From Anastatus disparis (taxonomy: Eukaryota; Arthropoda; Insecta; Hymenoptera; Eupelmidae), in NCBI GenBank assembly GCA_017163975.1, contig JAFFSR010000299.1, positions 1,537,501-1,601,500 of the forward strand: DNA of 64,000 bases. Direction: 5' to 3'. Positions 1-12,239 of this stretch are shown piece after piece. Position 1 is the first letter of the stretch. Each line of letters opens with the position of its first letter. The notes under the pieces were generated by a model, which was not told the DNA's origin, searched no databases, and saw nothing but the letters and a program-made list of their open reading frames with translations. The position numbers and the translations under genes were made by a program.

Positions 1-10
1 GAGACACATA

Positions 11-48
<38 letters not shown>

Positions 49-499
49 CACACACGGACACACACAGACACACAGATTAACACAGCTAAAAAAATACAGG
101 CAAACACATACTGATATATACACAGACACACACACATTTGCACACAGACACACAGACATACACCCACACACACACACACACACACACAAAGACACATACA
201 GACACACAATCATACACACACAGACACAGCTACACAATCAAGATTACAGATACACAAAAACACATGCACACACACATACACACACAGGCATACACACAGA
301 CGCGCACACGGACACACATACACACACACAGGCACACACACAAACACACGAAGACACGCACGCATAAAAACACACCCAAACACACACAGAGTTACACAGG
401 CAGACAGGGACACACACAGGCACACACACGGACACACACAGACACACAGACCCACACAGCTGAAGTAATGCAGGCAAACACATACGGACACACACACAG

Positions 500-532
<33 letters not shown>

Positions 533-3500
533 GACACACATACACACACATACACACACATACACACACACAGAATGCCTCAGACACACACACAGACCCA
601 CAGACATACACACACACAAACAGGGACCCACACACACTCATAAGAACACATAATTACACATACAAAAACGCACACACACACACAAACGCACAAAGAAACA
701 CACAGAGGCACCCGAACATACACACACAGACACACAAACAGAAAAACAGATACACAAAGACACACACGCACACACACAGATACTAACACAGGCACACACA
801 CAGACGCACCCGCGGACACACACATATACATACAAGCAAACACACAAACACACACAGACACACACACACACACACACAGCCACACACACACACAGTTGGG
901 CACACACACGGATGCGCACACAGACACACACACACACACAGGCACACATACACACACACGCACTTACACTTACACGAACGATCACAAACACACACACACA
1001 TACACACACACTCACACACAGACACACACAGACCTAAACAATTGAACGAAAACAGGCAAACACATACAGAGACACACACAGACACACATACACACACTAA
1101 CACATACAAAGAATGACTCAGAAACTAACGAAGACACACAGACACACACATACACACACAGGCACACATACAGACACATACATACACACACACACAGACG
1201 CGCCCGCGGACACACACACATACATACTAGCACACACAGAGACACACACAGACAGACACAAAGACACACAAACACACACACCCACTCTTACCAACACATA
1301 CTTACACACACAGGAACGCACACAGACACACACGGACACACAAAGAAAAACACACAGGCACACAAACAGACACACACGGACACACAAACTGGAACACAGA
1401 TACACAAAGCCACAGACACACACATACAAACACAGGTACACACACAGACTTGCCCACGGACACACACTCATACATACAAGCACACACACAGACACACACA
1501 GACACACACACACAGACACACACACACAGGCACACACACAGACACACACACACCGGCACACACACGGACACACACACACACAGGCACACACACACAGGCA
1601 CACACACAGACGCACACAAACACATATACACACAGACACACACACACACAGGCACACAGACAGACACAAACACACACACAGGAACATACTCAGACACACG
1701 AACGGACACACACACATACACCCACATATTTACACACACAGACCCACACACAGGCACTCACACAGACAGACACACACACACACACACACACACAGACACA
1801 CACGTTGAAACAATACACATAGACACACACACAGAGACACGCACACATACCCACCTAGACAGACATACAGACACACACATACGCACACACATACACACAC
1901 ACATTTACACAGACACATACGCTCGGGGATCCACGCAAAGACACACAAAAACACACAAAGACACACACACACACACACTCAGGCACACACATACACACAC
2001 AGACACGTACACACACACACAAACACACAGAGGCACACACACATATACACAAACGGACACACACACACATACAGACAGGCAGCCACAGACACACTCACAG
2101 ACACACACTAAAACAATACACACAGACACACACGCAGACGCACTTACATACAGACACGAACACAGACAGAAACGCACACAGGCAGAAACGCAGACACACA
2201 CACCGAAAAAGTCACACAGACACATCCACACACATACACACATTGGCACACACGGCTGCACAGAGACCCACACGCGTACACACATACAGACACACACATA
2301 CACACACAGACACGTACACACACACACAAACACACAGAGGCACACACACATATACACAAACGGACACACACACACATACAGACAGGCACCCATAGACACA
2401 CTCACAGACACACACTGAAACAATACACACAGACACACACGCAGACGCACTTACATACAGACACGAACACAGACAGAAACGCACACAGGCAGAAACGCAG
2501 ACACACACACCGAAAAACTCACACAGACACATCCACACACAGCCACACATTGGCACACACGGCTGCACAGAGACCCACACGCGTACACACATACAGACAC
2601 ACACACAGACACACACACACACACAAAAATGCACACGCACACAGACAAAAATGCACACGCACACAGACAAACGCACAGAGGCACACACACAATACCGACA
2701 CATATACACACAGACGCACACACACTCAGACACACACATAGACACACAGAGACACAGTCACACACGCACAGAAACACACACACAGACACACACACGGACG
2801 CACAAACACACACAGATACACACACAGACCTACACACACAGACACACACACTGACACAGACACACACAGACTCACATACAGACACACACAGACTCACATA
2901 CAGACACACACGCAGACACACGCATACACACAGGCACACACACAGACCTACACAGACTCACACAGGCACACGCATAGACACACACACACACATGAACACA
3001 TACACACACACAGACACTTATACACAGGCACACACACAGACACACACGTGGACACACACACATGCTTACAGGCACACATACAGATTCACACACACAAACA
3101 CACACACACACACACAGGCAAACGCACAGACACACACACACACACACACACAAGCACAGACGCGGACACACATAGACACACACACACACACATTGTCACA
3201 CACAGTCACACGGAGGCAAACACGCGAAGACACACAGACGCACACACATACACACACAGACATGCACACACACAGACACACACGGAGACACACACACAGG
3301 CGCACAGACAAACACCGCCACACACACAGACACACACAGACACACACAGATACACACACACACACATACACAAACCCACACAGGTATACAGACAGCCACA
3401 CACAGACACACACACACACGCACACACAAGCACAGACACAGACACATACACAGACAAACTCACACAGACACACACACACACACGCACACACACACACAAA

Positions 3501-3960
3501 CGCAGACAGACACAGACACAAGCCCAGACACACACATAGACACACACACAGACAAACATACAGAGGCAAACACACAGACACACACACATACACAGACACA
3601 CGCACACACACACATACACACACACACACACACTTACAGGCACACACATAGACACACACACACAAACACACACAGACACACAGTTACACACACCCAGACG
3701 CACACACACTCAGACATACACACAGACACACAGACACACAGTCACACAGGCACAGACACACACACACACACTGAGACACACACGGACGCACAAACACACA
3801 CAGATACACACACAGACATACACACCGACACACACGCACAGACTTACATACAGACATACACGCAGACATACACACACAGACACACACACGCGTGCACACA
3901 TACACACACCGTCACACACACACACAGGCATGCACACACACAAACATACACAGACACGCA
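1..3960. repeat. CA-rich satellite/minisatellite array (about 4 kb, truncated at window start)
   Basis: Nearly the whole stretch is variants of ACACACAG/ACACACGG/ACACATAC with very little T or G on this strand. It is not a pure dinucleotide repeat: longer phrases recur irregularly, for example GGCAAACACATA near 98, 472 and 1054, and GACGC(G/A)CCCGCGGACAC near 801 and 1197. This shows higher-order units of several hundred bases. Long open frames (Thr/His-rich on plus, Cys/Val-rich on minus) exist only because the repeat contains almost no stop codons; they are not genes. The array ends sharply at about 3960, where a dispersed-repeat flank begins. Confidence 0.95.
1991..2604. repeat. 307-bp tandem duplication inside the CA-rich array
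   Basis: Two adjacent units of 307 bp (about 1991-2297 and 2298-2604) align almost base for base. Landmarks repeat at the same offset: AGACACGTAC at 2001 and 2308, CACGCGTACA at 2271 and 2578, and a GGCTGCACAGAGACCC phrase in both. Only a handful of differences are visible, so the duplication is young compared with the rest of the array. Confidence 0.85.
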
Positions 3961-4060
3961 GATATTTTCTAGAAACCACTTTTTTGAGTTTCTGAGTACA
4001 AATATGCACAAATTAGTGAACAAATGGAGAAATAATTCTTCTATTGATACATGCTTACTG
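3961..4060 (-). repeat. Flank of a dispersed repeat, inverted relative to the copy at about 19.5 kb
   Basis: Read on the minus strand, this segment matches 19490-19600: an imperfect shared stretch with TATCAATA and ATTAATTTGT, then AAAAAAGTGGTTTC followed by TG-rich DNA. In the 19.5-kb copy the TG tract is only about 40 bp; here the corresponding tract is the CA-rich array of 1-3960. Confidence 0.75.
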
Positions 4061-4739
4061 AAGTATTTTGTATTAATTTCTTATCATATTTGAATATTAT
4101 AAATTTCTGTGTTGATATCTCCTTAATTAATATGACTTTTAGAATTTTTTACTAATAATTCTATTATTTTATTCGAATTGGTTTTAAGCTTCCCTAAATT
4201 TTTAATTAAATGAATCCAAAAACATCATGTTATTTGAGGTCGTCTTTGGCATGTTTGGTAGAGCAATTTGTTTACAAACACACTGAAACAACCTCCGCTG
4301 ATAGTCAGCATCGCAATAATAGCATAAATACAGAATTACAAGAAATTTTTCTTGATTCTAAAATTTTTCTGGTTTATATCAAATATAAAATCATTCAAAA
4401 CTCTTGTTAGATCAGAAAAAGAACAAATAATTAATATATTCTCCAAAATACACTGTCAATAAAAAGATTGAAAAGAGTTGAAAAAACTAGTAGAAACCTT
4501 TTAATATGTGCAAATACTCACGAAATAAAAATAACAGTTGAAAAATGGAAAAGAATCGATAGTTACTGCAAACAAACTAACGTTTATGGTCGAAATCAAA
4601 CATTTTTCGCAATTATTAATCATTACTCACAATTTTCTAAAGAATATTTTACAGTCATTTCTATCCGATAAAAATCCTTTATAGCACATTTCTCATTTTT
4701 TGAGTTTTTTTAGCTTTTTCTATTTCTACCTACACTGTA
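4061..4739. other. AT-rich DNA, no recognisable gene
   Basis: Two short open frames (66 and 67 codons) occur here but have AT-driven composition and no motif I recognise. I see no repeat structure beyond A/T runs. Confidence 0.5.
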
Positions 4740-4956
4740 AAGGACGTAATTTCTGATGACTAATGAGGTATTTCTGATCACACATTCACATGCGAAGAAG
4801 TGAAAGTTTTTTTTTCACATGAATGAAGTACATCGTACTCTAAATCTATTTTTTCTCATAAGTTAAAAAAAAAGTTTTTCTCATTAAAATCTTATAGATT
4901 ATGATTTTTAATCAATAATAATCAGAAACTGCGCTCTGATCAGGAACTACGTCCTT
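4740..4956. mobile_element. Small MITE with terminal inverted repeats
   Basis: The left end AAGGACGTAATTTCTGATGA is mirrored by TGATCAGGAACTACGTCCTT at the right end, with two mismatches over about 20 bp, giving a 217-bp element with no coding capacity. The interior is AT-rich. No clear target-site duplication is visible. Confidence 0.65.
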
Positions 4957-6578
4957 CTTGGTACTATAAAAAAGTTTCGCCATCGCTGCCGATGTTGCTG
5001 TGTTAGGTATTAAGGTATTAAGCAACAAGTATTTTTCCTTAAATTCTTAGTGTTATTTTAGTGAATTACATAAGATGAACATGTGCTTATTTATGTCTTT
5101 TTATAAAAATGCTAATTTTTTTTATATTTTATAAAGTTATTGCTATTATACGAACTAACTCTGGATCTATTGAGCTTTGGAGTTTACAGTTCAGATTTTT
5201 TTTCCAACACGGAGATTCAACGTTCTGATATACTTCTACTAAGTTATAATTATAAGAAATGTTATATTTTTCATAAGAAGTTATGCTTAATGTTTGAATA
5301 TCATAATATTTCTTTATGATTTCTGTTTAATTAATATAACTCACAATTCTATTATTTCATCGAAATCATCTTAAACCTTTCAAAATTTTTAATTAAATGC
5401 ACCAATGAACATAATATCATTTAAAAGTAATATCGAGTGATATCATGAAAAAGATACGTTAATATAATTAATATGAATATATTGTATGTAAGCTCATTAT
5501 TTGATCGATGTTATGTGGAATAGAGCAGGTCTAAACCGTTACAAAATTGACGAAGTGAAAATACGGGCGAAATAGCACCTCTCTTTAGCTAAAAATAAAA
5601 TAGCGTCTTCTCTTACTAAAAACGAAATAGCATTTTTCTTTCGCCACAAACGAAATAGCGTCTTTCTTCTACCAAAAGTGAAATAGTGTTTTCTTTCCGG
5701 CAATCGTCGAAATTATCTAAAAAAAATTTCAAAAACTGCTCTAAATCGACTAAACATGGTTTAAAACGTGTAAAAACTAACAAAATTGTTACATAATGTT
5801 TTGGCATGATTAATTACGTGATAAATCAGGTGATTTATCATCTGATTTTTTTTAATAGAGCTTGGCTTACATTGATCTGACTATGGACTTGGCTAGTTTC
5901 GAAAAAAAAATTTGAAGGACTTGACTAATTTTTATGCAAAATCGAAATTTAGTTATTTTTCATTCAAAAATGTTATCCAAACTCAGCAATTTTAGATTTG
6001 TAATTTATATGTCGAAGCGTCTCACAACAAAAATGGCTAAATCCATTTTTTTCAAAAATTAAGTTGTTAATTTATTAAGTCGTTCATATTTATCCTATTT
6101 TCTACTATATTTAATCATAAAATTTAAAAAAAGTCTTTAGCATTTAAAAGTAAATATATGCGTGTGTATATTCATAAAAAGACACATGTACTTTATTCTT
6201 AAAATTGAAACTGGAGTTGATCATTTTTGATAAGCAAGTTGAATAGACTTAGTGCTTTTTTTATTTTCAGCAGTTTTTTCACATACAAAAAAAAATTGAA
6301 AAATCAAATTTTTGCAAATTTTATAATGAAATATAGTAAAAAATAGGCTAAAAATTATGAATTTATTAATAACTAAATTTCCGAAAAAATGGACTTGGCC
6401 ATTTTTGTTTTAAAACGCTTTAATTATGTGTAATTATAACGCGTAATTATGCAATAATGCGTAAAAATTCAAAATGTTTTCATTTTCAGTGTATAAGTGC
6501 GTTTTTATAGTATGTATAAAAATAATTATTTTTATGACTTTTAATTTTAAATAATAATTTTTCATGCATTTTAATTAA
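4957..6578. other. AT-rich DNA with a short tandem repeat at 5565-5700
   Basis: At about 5565-5700 there are five imperfect units of roughly 29 bp containing (A)CGAAATAGCG(T)CTTTCTT. The rest is A/T-rich with no gene. At 6485-6578 lies the first unit of an approximately 110-bp repeat (AGTGTAT...GTATAAAAATAAT...ATTTTAATTAA) that continues after each of the next two fold-back elements. Confidence 0.55.
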
Positions 6579-6954
6579 GGGGATGTAAAATGGACACTAC
6601 ACCTGTACTAATAAATATTCACTATCTTTACATTTTATTGCAAAATTTTCAAAAAAAAAATGCATTGGCTTATAGTATGTACCATAAAAATTTATTTCGG
6701 TTAAATTTTTAAATAAATTCATTTATTAGTTATTGAGACTTTTGGGTTCCAAAATTATTTATTAAAATTTTTCAATTTTGTACAGGAATCCAAATATCTT
6801 CAAAACTATTTAATGGATTTATTTCAAAATTTATCTAAATAATCATCATAGTACATACTACAAGCTAATGCATTTCTTTTCTGGAAATTCAGCAATAAAA
6901 TGAAAAGAAAGCTAATATCTATATGTACAGGTGTAGTGTCCGTTTTACATCTCC
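6579..6954. mobile_element. TTAA-flanked fold-back element (376 bp)
   Basis: TTAA at 6575-6578 and 6955-6958 flanks an element starting GGGGATGTAAAATGGACACT and ending with AGTGTCCGTTTTACATCTCC. The inverted repeat continues inward almost to the centre, for example GCATTGGCTTATAGTATGTAC against GTACATACTACAAGCTAATGC. There is no ORF. The TTAA target duplication suggests mobilisation by a piggyBac-type transposase, which is an inference. Confidence 0.8.
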
Positions 6955-7057
6955 TTAAATAAAAATTAGTGTATGATATGTGCGTTTTTATAGTATGTAT
7001 AAAAATAATCATTTTTATGAATTTAAATTTTAAATAATAATTTTTTATATATTTTAA
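6955..7057. repeat. Unit of an approximately 110-bp tandem repeat
   Basis: This piece (AAATAAAAATTAGTGTATG...GTATAAAAATAATC...TTTTAAATAATAATTTTTTATATATTTTAA) matches 6485-6578, 7438-7560 and 7561-7650. It is an ordinary tandem array whose successive units are separated by two fold-back insertions. Confidence 0.65.
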
Positions 7058-7437
7058 GAGGAGGTCGAATATATCTGTCCTTTTCTAATCAAAAATAGAT
7101 TTTTTACAAAAATTAATAATTGTAGCAAAAAAATAAGAAGAAAGCCCCATCTCGTATAATAAAAAGCTAGATTTTCTTTTATGAGGAAAAATTATTTTTA
7201 TTGTTTCGTTTTTAAGAAAATCTTGAAAAACCGATTTGTCCATCCTAACCTCTATTTCTTAAGTTTTTCAAGGTTTTCTTCAAAACGAAGCAATAAAAAT
7301 AATTTTTTCTCATAAAAGAAAATCTAGCTTTTTATTATACGAGATGAGACTTTCTTTTTTTTTTGTTACAATTATTAGTTTTGGCAAAAAAAAATTAATT
7401 CTTTTATTTGAAAAGGACAGAGATATACAACCTGCTT
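7058..7437. mobile_element. TTAA-flanked fold-back element (380 bp, sub-family with TGTCCTTTTCTAATC ends)
   Basis: It lies between TTAA at 7054-7057 and TTAA at 7438-7441. The left arm GAGGAGGTCGAATATATCTG then TCCTTTTCTAATC is mirrored, somewhat decayed, on the right. The inner arms (CTTGAAAAACC / GTTTTTCAAGG, and the ATTTTCTTTTATGAGGAAAA region) fold completely around about 7240. It is closely related to 16548-16928. Confidence 0.85.
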
Positions 7438-7930
7438 TTAATTAAATAAAAATTAGTGTGCGTGCATATAAAAATATGTGTGTATGTGTATTTTTAATTT
7501 TAAATGTATAAAAATAATTATGTTTATGATTTTTAATTTTAAATAATAATTTTTTATGTATTTTAGTTGAATAAAAGTTAGTGTACGTGCGTATAAAAAT
7601 TTGTATGTGTGTATGTGTATTTTTAATTTCGAATGTGTAAAAATAAATTGACCCTATGGTCAATAACCTTTGGGGTGGTAGAGTGAGGGTTTGTTTTAAC
7701 GGTCCACGGTGCCCCAATAACTACTGACGGATATAATAGATTAGAAAAAAATTTTCATGAAACAGCCTAATTATAAAGTGAGTAAAAGTGAAACATAAAT
7801 TCACAGTGGATTTACTCAAATAAGAATTAAAAAATTCATTTAATTTACATTCTTTATTTTGCATATAATAGAATTATTTTCAGTGCTGAATTTTTATTTT
7901 TGTAAAGCACAATATATTCATATGTATTAA
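7438..7930. repeat. Remaining units of the approximately 110-bp tandem repeat, then AT-rich DNA
   Basis: Two units (about 7438-7560 and 7561-7650) carry the shared phrase ATAAAA(A/G)TTAGTGT(G/A)CGTGC. From 7650 to 7930 there is unremarkable AT-rich DNA with a short GC-richer patch (7640-7720) in which I recognise nothing. Confidence 0.55.
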
Positions 7931-8000
7931 GACCAGGCCGGAGTAGAATCTGATACCGACCGAGTAACAATTGAGTTTTTTCTTATTTACTCAAGTATTA

Positions 8001-10464
8001 AGGTAAAGTAAGGTAATTTGGGACAACGTTCAACTTGGGACATAATTCTGGACATCAATAAAGATTGCTATTTTTAAATAAAATAATATGACAAATATTA
8101 AAAAGTAAAATTATTCATAGTAAACTAAGCTGTTGTTTATACGAATAATTACTTTACATAATTAAATAAAAATTTAAAAATAATTTGAATAAATAAAAGA
8201 AATGAGGCCATATAATAAGTTTGAAAATGACATACATATGGGCCCATCCATTGCTAAAACTGCTATTTATACATACGATGAAAAAAAAGAATTGCTTTTA
8301 TCACATGTAAATAATGACTTTAATTAATAATACTGTAGTGAAGGATACTTTTTAGAAGTACATTCATAGTCAAAATACATTTTTTATTAATAAAAAAACA
8401 TGTTTAAATTTCGCTCCCATTTTTTAAAAGGGAACCATAATTGTGGACAGGAGTCTCGCGCATTTGTCGCGCAAATGTCCCGAATTTGCTTACTGTTCTG
8501 CTGCGTTACTCTAATTGTAGACACGTAGAAAAACATTGTTACGAATTAAAATTTTTTACAAAAATTTTCTGAAATAATATGCTAATTATATTTACTTTGT
8601 TGTATTCGTGGCTGCGGTGTTTAGTATATATATATATAATTCGAGTGTTTAAAAACATTATTTACTTGCAAAAATTTTAAGTTCAAACCTAACCTTTTCA
8701 TGTAAGTACTACTCACTATTACATTTATGTATAATGTACTTAATTTTTAAAATAATTAACTAATTATCTTAAATGATGAAATCATTTACAGATTTATAAT
8801 GGGTAGAAAAAATAATAAAGTAATAAATAAGAATAGAATTACAAAAACAAAACCAAATAGATCTCAAGAAAAGTGTAATGAAGTAAAAAGATTAACTGGT
8901 ATTAATAAAGATAAAACAAGAAAATTCAAATCAAATAAATGCAATGGAAAAAAATATGATAAAGAAACACTTATGAAAGCATTAACAGGAATAGAGAATG
9001 AGAGAAGAAAAAGTTATTTATTAGACTGCGTACAGAAATTCATAATTGCAGAGAAGAGAAAGAATACTTTTAAAAACAACAGACCAGGTAAACATTGGTA
9101 CAATGCATTCATGAAACGTCATAACAACTTACGTTTAAGAATAGCTCAAAACCTCACCTCGAGCAGAGCCTCTGTTACTGAAGGAGACCTCAAAAATTGG
9201 TTTTCAATTGTAAAAAGTTATTTAAAGAAAAAAGATTTAATGAATGTTAAACCAGAAAGAATTTTCAATTTGGATGAATCTTCATTCAATTTAGTACCAA
9301 AAGATAATACAGTTATAGCACAAAAAGGTGCAAAATCTGTATATCAAATTGTTGGAGGCAATGAGAAAACTCGTATGACAGTACTCGTTACTGCATCTGC
9401 TTCAGGGCAGATACTTCCTCCTATGGTACTGTTTGATTTGAAAACTATTCCAAAGAAAAGCCTTGTTTATAGCATATCAAAAACCTGGGGCATAGGACAT
9501 AGTGACAGAGGTTAGATGACATCGGATACCTTTTATAGTTACATAGTAAATATCTATTACGAGTGGCTGATAGATAATGAAGTGGAGTTTCCAATAATTC
9601 TGAAGGTAAATGGTCATGCCTCTCATATCACTTTGCCCTTAATAAATTTCTGTAAAGAATTTCAAATAGAACTAATAGCACTATATCCTAATGCCACCCA
9701 TATAATCCAGCCTTTGGATGTGGCTCTATTCCATCCTTTGAAAGAGGCATACAAAAGTACTCTACAAACATGGAGGATTGACAATAATATAGTTGATGTT
9801 AAAAAATCAATGTTTGCTGGTATTTTAAAAAAGGCTCTTGATTCTATTGATGTGACCGAGATAATTAAAAATGGATTCAGGGCATGTGGGTTATATCCAT
9901 TTAAATTGAGTGGAGTTAATTATGATATTTTAAATAAAAAAAAAGAAAAAGAATCCTAAATCTTCATCTGATCAGTTAGAAAGTCTAAGCAGTACGATGA
10001 ACAATAAATTATTGCATCTATTGAATTTATTCGAACAGAATGTTATTTCTGCTGAAACTTTACAAACATTCAAGCACAATGAATTTAAAGAGTTGTGGAA
10101 AGGTGAAGACAGTTAAAAAAGACTTTTTGAATATTGGAGAACGTTGAAGAAATTTTGTGGTATTGAGTATACTAATTAGTGCATTGTTCAGCACAGTCCG
10201 CAATTAGCTCCCTATGCTGTCCAGCTTTAGGTTCTATTTTATTTATCATTGTCCAGTTTTAACTCCCTAATACTCTGAAATTAAAACCTTATAATTTTTT
10301 TTAATTATAAAGATATTGACTCTATCCTTATTGGAAAATAAAGTCTATACAGCCTACTAAAAGCCTTGATTTACGGATTTATCGAAATTAAATAAATAAA
10401 ATAACAAAAATAGAGTTATATTTGGTGGATGCTAAAATCTGTCCCAAATTATCTTACTTTACCT
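8001..10464 (+). mobile_element. pogo/Tigger-type (Tc1/mariner superfamily) DNA transposon, 2464 bp
   Basis: Terminal inverted repeats begin AGGTAAAGTAAGGTAATTTG and match the right end (...CAAATTATCTTACTTTACCT) with one mismatch over 25 bp. The element is flanked by the dinucleotide TA (7999-8000 and 10465-10466), the target duplication of this superfamily. It carries one transposase-like frame on the plus strand (8799-9959) preceded by about 800 bp of AT-rich 5' DNA. It sits inside a fold-back element, so it is the younger of the two. Confidence 0.92.
8799..9959 (+). pseudogene. pogo/Tigger-like transposase with N-terminal CENP-B-type helix-turn-helix (inactivated)
   Basis: The frame starts at ATG 8799 and runs 386 codons to 9959, broken by one in-frame TAG at 9513-9515. 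Residues 50-80 look like the first helix-turn-helix and about 91-125 like the CENP-B-type DNA-binding domain (RPGKHWYNAFMKRH). The DDE-superfamily core follows: NLDESSF supplies the first Asp at about residue 159, and QPLDVALF the third acidic residue at about 307. The middle position, normally DGH.SH in this family, reads NGHASH at about 271, so the catalytic Asp is replaced by Asn. The protein would cut and paste its own element in the nucleus. Two independent lesions make this copy dead, and its length is slightly short for Tigger or Jerky relatives. Confidence 0.9.
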
Positions 10465-10785
10465 TAATCGGTGTATCTTCAAATTAGAGGTTGAGAGCAA
10501 TAGATATTATTATTATGAACATCCATGCACAAGAAAAAAAAATTCTACCGATTTGTTTTTAAGAAAAGTAAGGAATGCCGAAGTAAAAGTTTATGTTTAT
10601 ATTATTTTCGCGTTCCTTACTTTTTCTCAAAAACAAAGCGGTAGAATTTTTTTTCTCATGCATACATATTTGTAATAATAAAATCTACTGCGCTTAACCT
10701 TCAATTTGCAGATATACCGATTAATGCTTGAGTAAATAACAAAAATCTCAATTAGACAAGGACAGCGAATCCGGCCTGCTCTTAA

Positions 10786-11575
10786 CAAAATATTTTACCA
10801 TCTAGTATGGAAATAATTTTGTAAAAACAGTAAATTACTGTAAAAAACTAAATAATTGTAAGAAATTGTTAGCAACCGTATATAACTATAACAAATTGTT
10901 AACAATCGTAAATAACTATAATAAAGTGTCAGAATAGATATATAAATAACAGTTACCTTAGCGGAAAAATAAATGAAGACAACAGAAATAGAATGAAGAA
11001 AAGTGGATGGATTGAGACTTAACGAGATGTCAGAGCTGCAGCAATCGAGTTTTGCTTTTTTTATTTTATCAATATCTTTTTAAATTCATAAATTAAACAA
11101 ATATAATGACTTGTTCGCACTATAGCTATATTAATACAATAATTTTTGTTAAAATAAAAAATCATTCGGACTTGTTATTTTTTTATGAGCTTGGATTGAA
11201 AATTAGATATCAAACTCGACAAACCTAACCTTAAAATACGATACATTAAAAGTTTTTATTATAACTTTGTATGTATAATATTTTGGTGGATTTCTTGAGT
11301 TATCCGCTCTAGAGTTTAATCTTACAAATTTTCTTTTATAGCAAAAAAACTCGATTAAACGCATTGTATATTCATAAGTTAGGGTTAGAAATATCATTAG
11401 AAGGTGGGCAGCTTCGTCATGCTCTTAAGAAAACAGTTATTTACAATTTTCTTCTATTATCAACAGTTTTCTTTTGCTATCAAAAGTTGTATTTATGAAA
11501 TATATTTCAAAAAGATAAAATAATTATATTCTTATAAACAAAAATTTTTTTATCAAAAGATAACAGTTATACTCA
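10786..11575. other. AT-rich DNA with decayed repeat pieces
   Basis: 10840-10935 contains imperfect roughly 30-bp repeats (AACAAATTGTTAACAATCGTAAATAACTA type). 11425-11570 (CTTAAGAAAACAGTTATTTACA...) is mirrored by 12300-12475 (...CTGTAAATAACTATTTTCCTAAG). It is therefore probably the left arm of a decayed fold-back element into which the next element inserted. There is no gene. Confidence 0.5.
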
Positions 11576-12239
11576 CTAGGAGAGGGTCTGACCTCCGGAT
11601 CACGGATTTTGCTCAAACTTTGGGATAAGTTTTTAGATGTTAAAATATGGAAAAAAACAGAATATTAGACCCTAATGCTCAATATTTCCCTAGTTACAGG
11701 TAATTAGAGAAAATCACTGGAAAAGTTACTAGATTTTCAAACGCTTATAGTTCTTCAGCATTAATAGCTAGAAGCTCGAACCTTTTTTTAAATAAAAGCT
11801 GAGCTCAAATCCTTTCGAAATATCACTTACAGCAAATCAAAATATTATTTTTTTTCATAGTTACAGCGTTATTGAAATTTGATCTAAATTTTCCTTTAAA
11901 AACATTAATCAATAATAAATGCTGAAATGTAGTATAATTTTTAAAATGATGTAACTATGGAAAAAAATGATATTTTGATATGCTGTAGGTGATATTTCGA
12001 AAGGATTTGAGCTCAGCTTTCATTTAAAAAAAGGTTTAATCTTCTAGCTATTAATGCTGAAGAACTATAAGCGTTTGAAAATCTAGTATTTTTTCCAGTG
12101 ATTTTCTCTAATTACCTGTAACTAGGCAAATATTCAGCATTAGGGTCTAATATTTTGTTTTTTTCCATATTTTGACACCTAAAAACTTATCCCAAAGTTT
12201 AAGCAAAATCCGTGATCCGGAGGTCAGACCCTCTCCTAG
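11576..12239. mobile_element. Long fold-back element (664 bp) with 3-bp target duplication TCA
   Basis: The left end CTAGGAGAGGGTCTGACCTC mirrors the right end GAGGTCAGACCCTCTCCTAG. The inverted repeat runs inward for about 330 bp per arm with few mismatches (for example TCAAACTTTGGGATAAG against CTTATCCCAAAGTTTAAG). TCA occurs at 11573-11575 and 12240-12242. No coding capacity is seen. Confidence 0.88.

Larger units (their letters stand above)
7931..10781. mobile_element. TTAA-flanked fold-back element split by a pogo-type transposon
   Basis: The ends are GACCAGGCCGGAGTAGAATC at 7931 and GGACAGCGAATCCGGCCTGC(TC) ending 10781, flanked by TTAA at 7927-7930 and 10782-10785. The same sequence is present uninterrupted at 18324-18708 in reverse orientation. 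Removing the inserted transposon (8001-10464) and its duplicated TA leaves 385 bp, exactly the length of that intact copy. Confidence 0.88.

Noticed and set aside
1..3960. CRISPR array
   Set aside because: Repeats are short, irregular and CA-based with no unique spacers; the sequence is eukaryotic.
138..4009. Many long open frames of Thr/His or Cys/Val on both strands
   Set aside because: They follow the CA-rich repeat, exist in several frames at once and have no domain; the repeat simply lacks stop codons.
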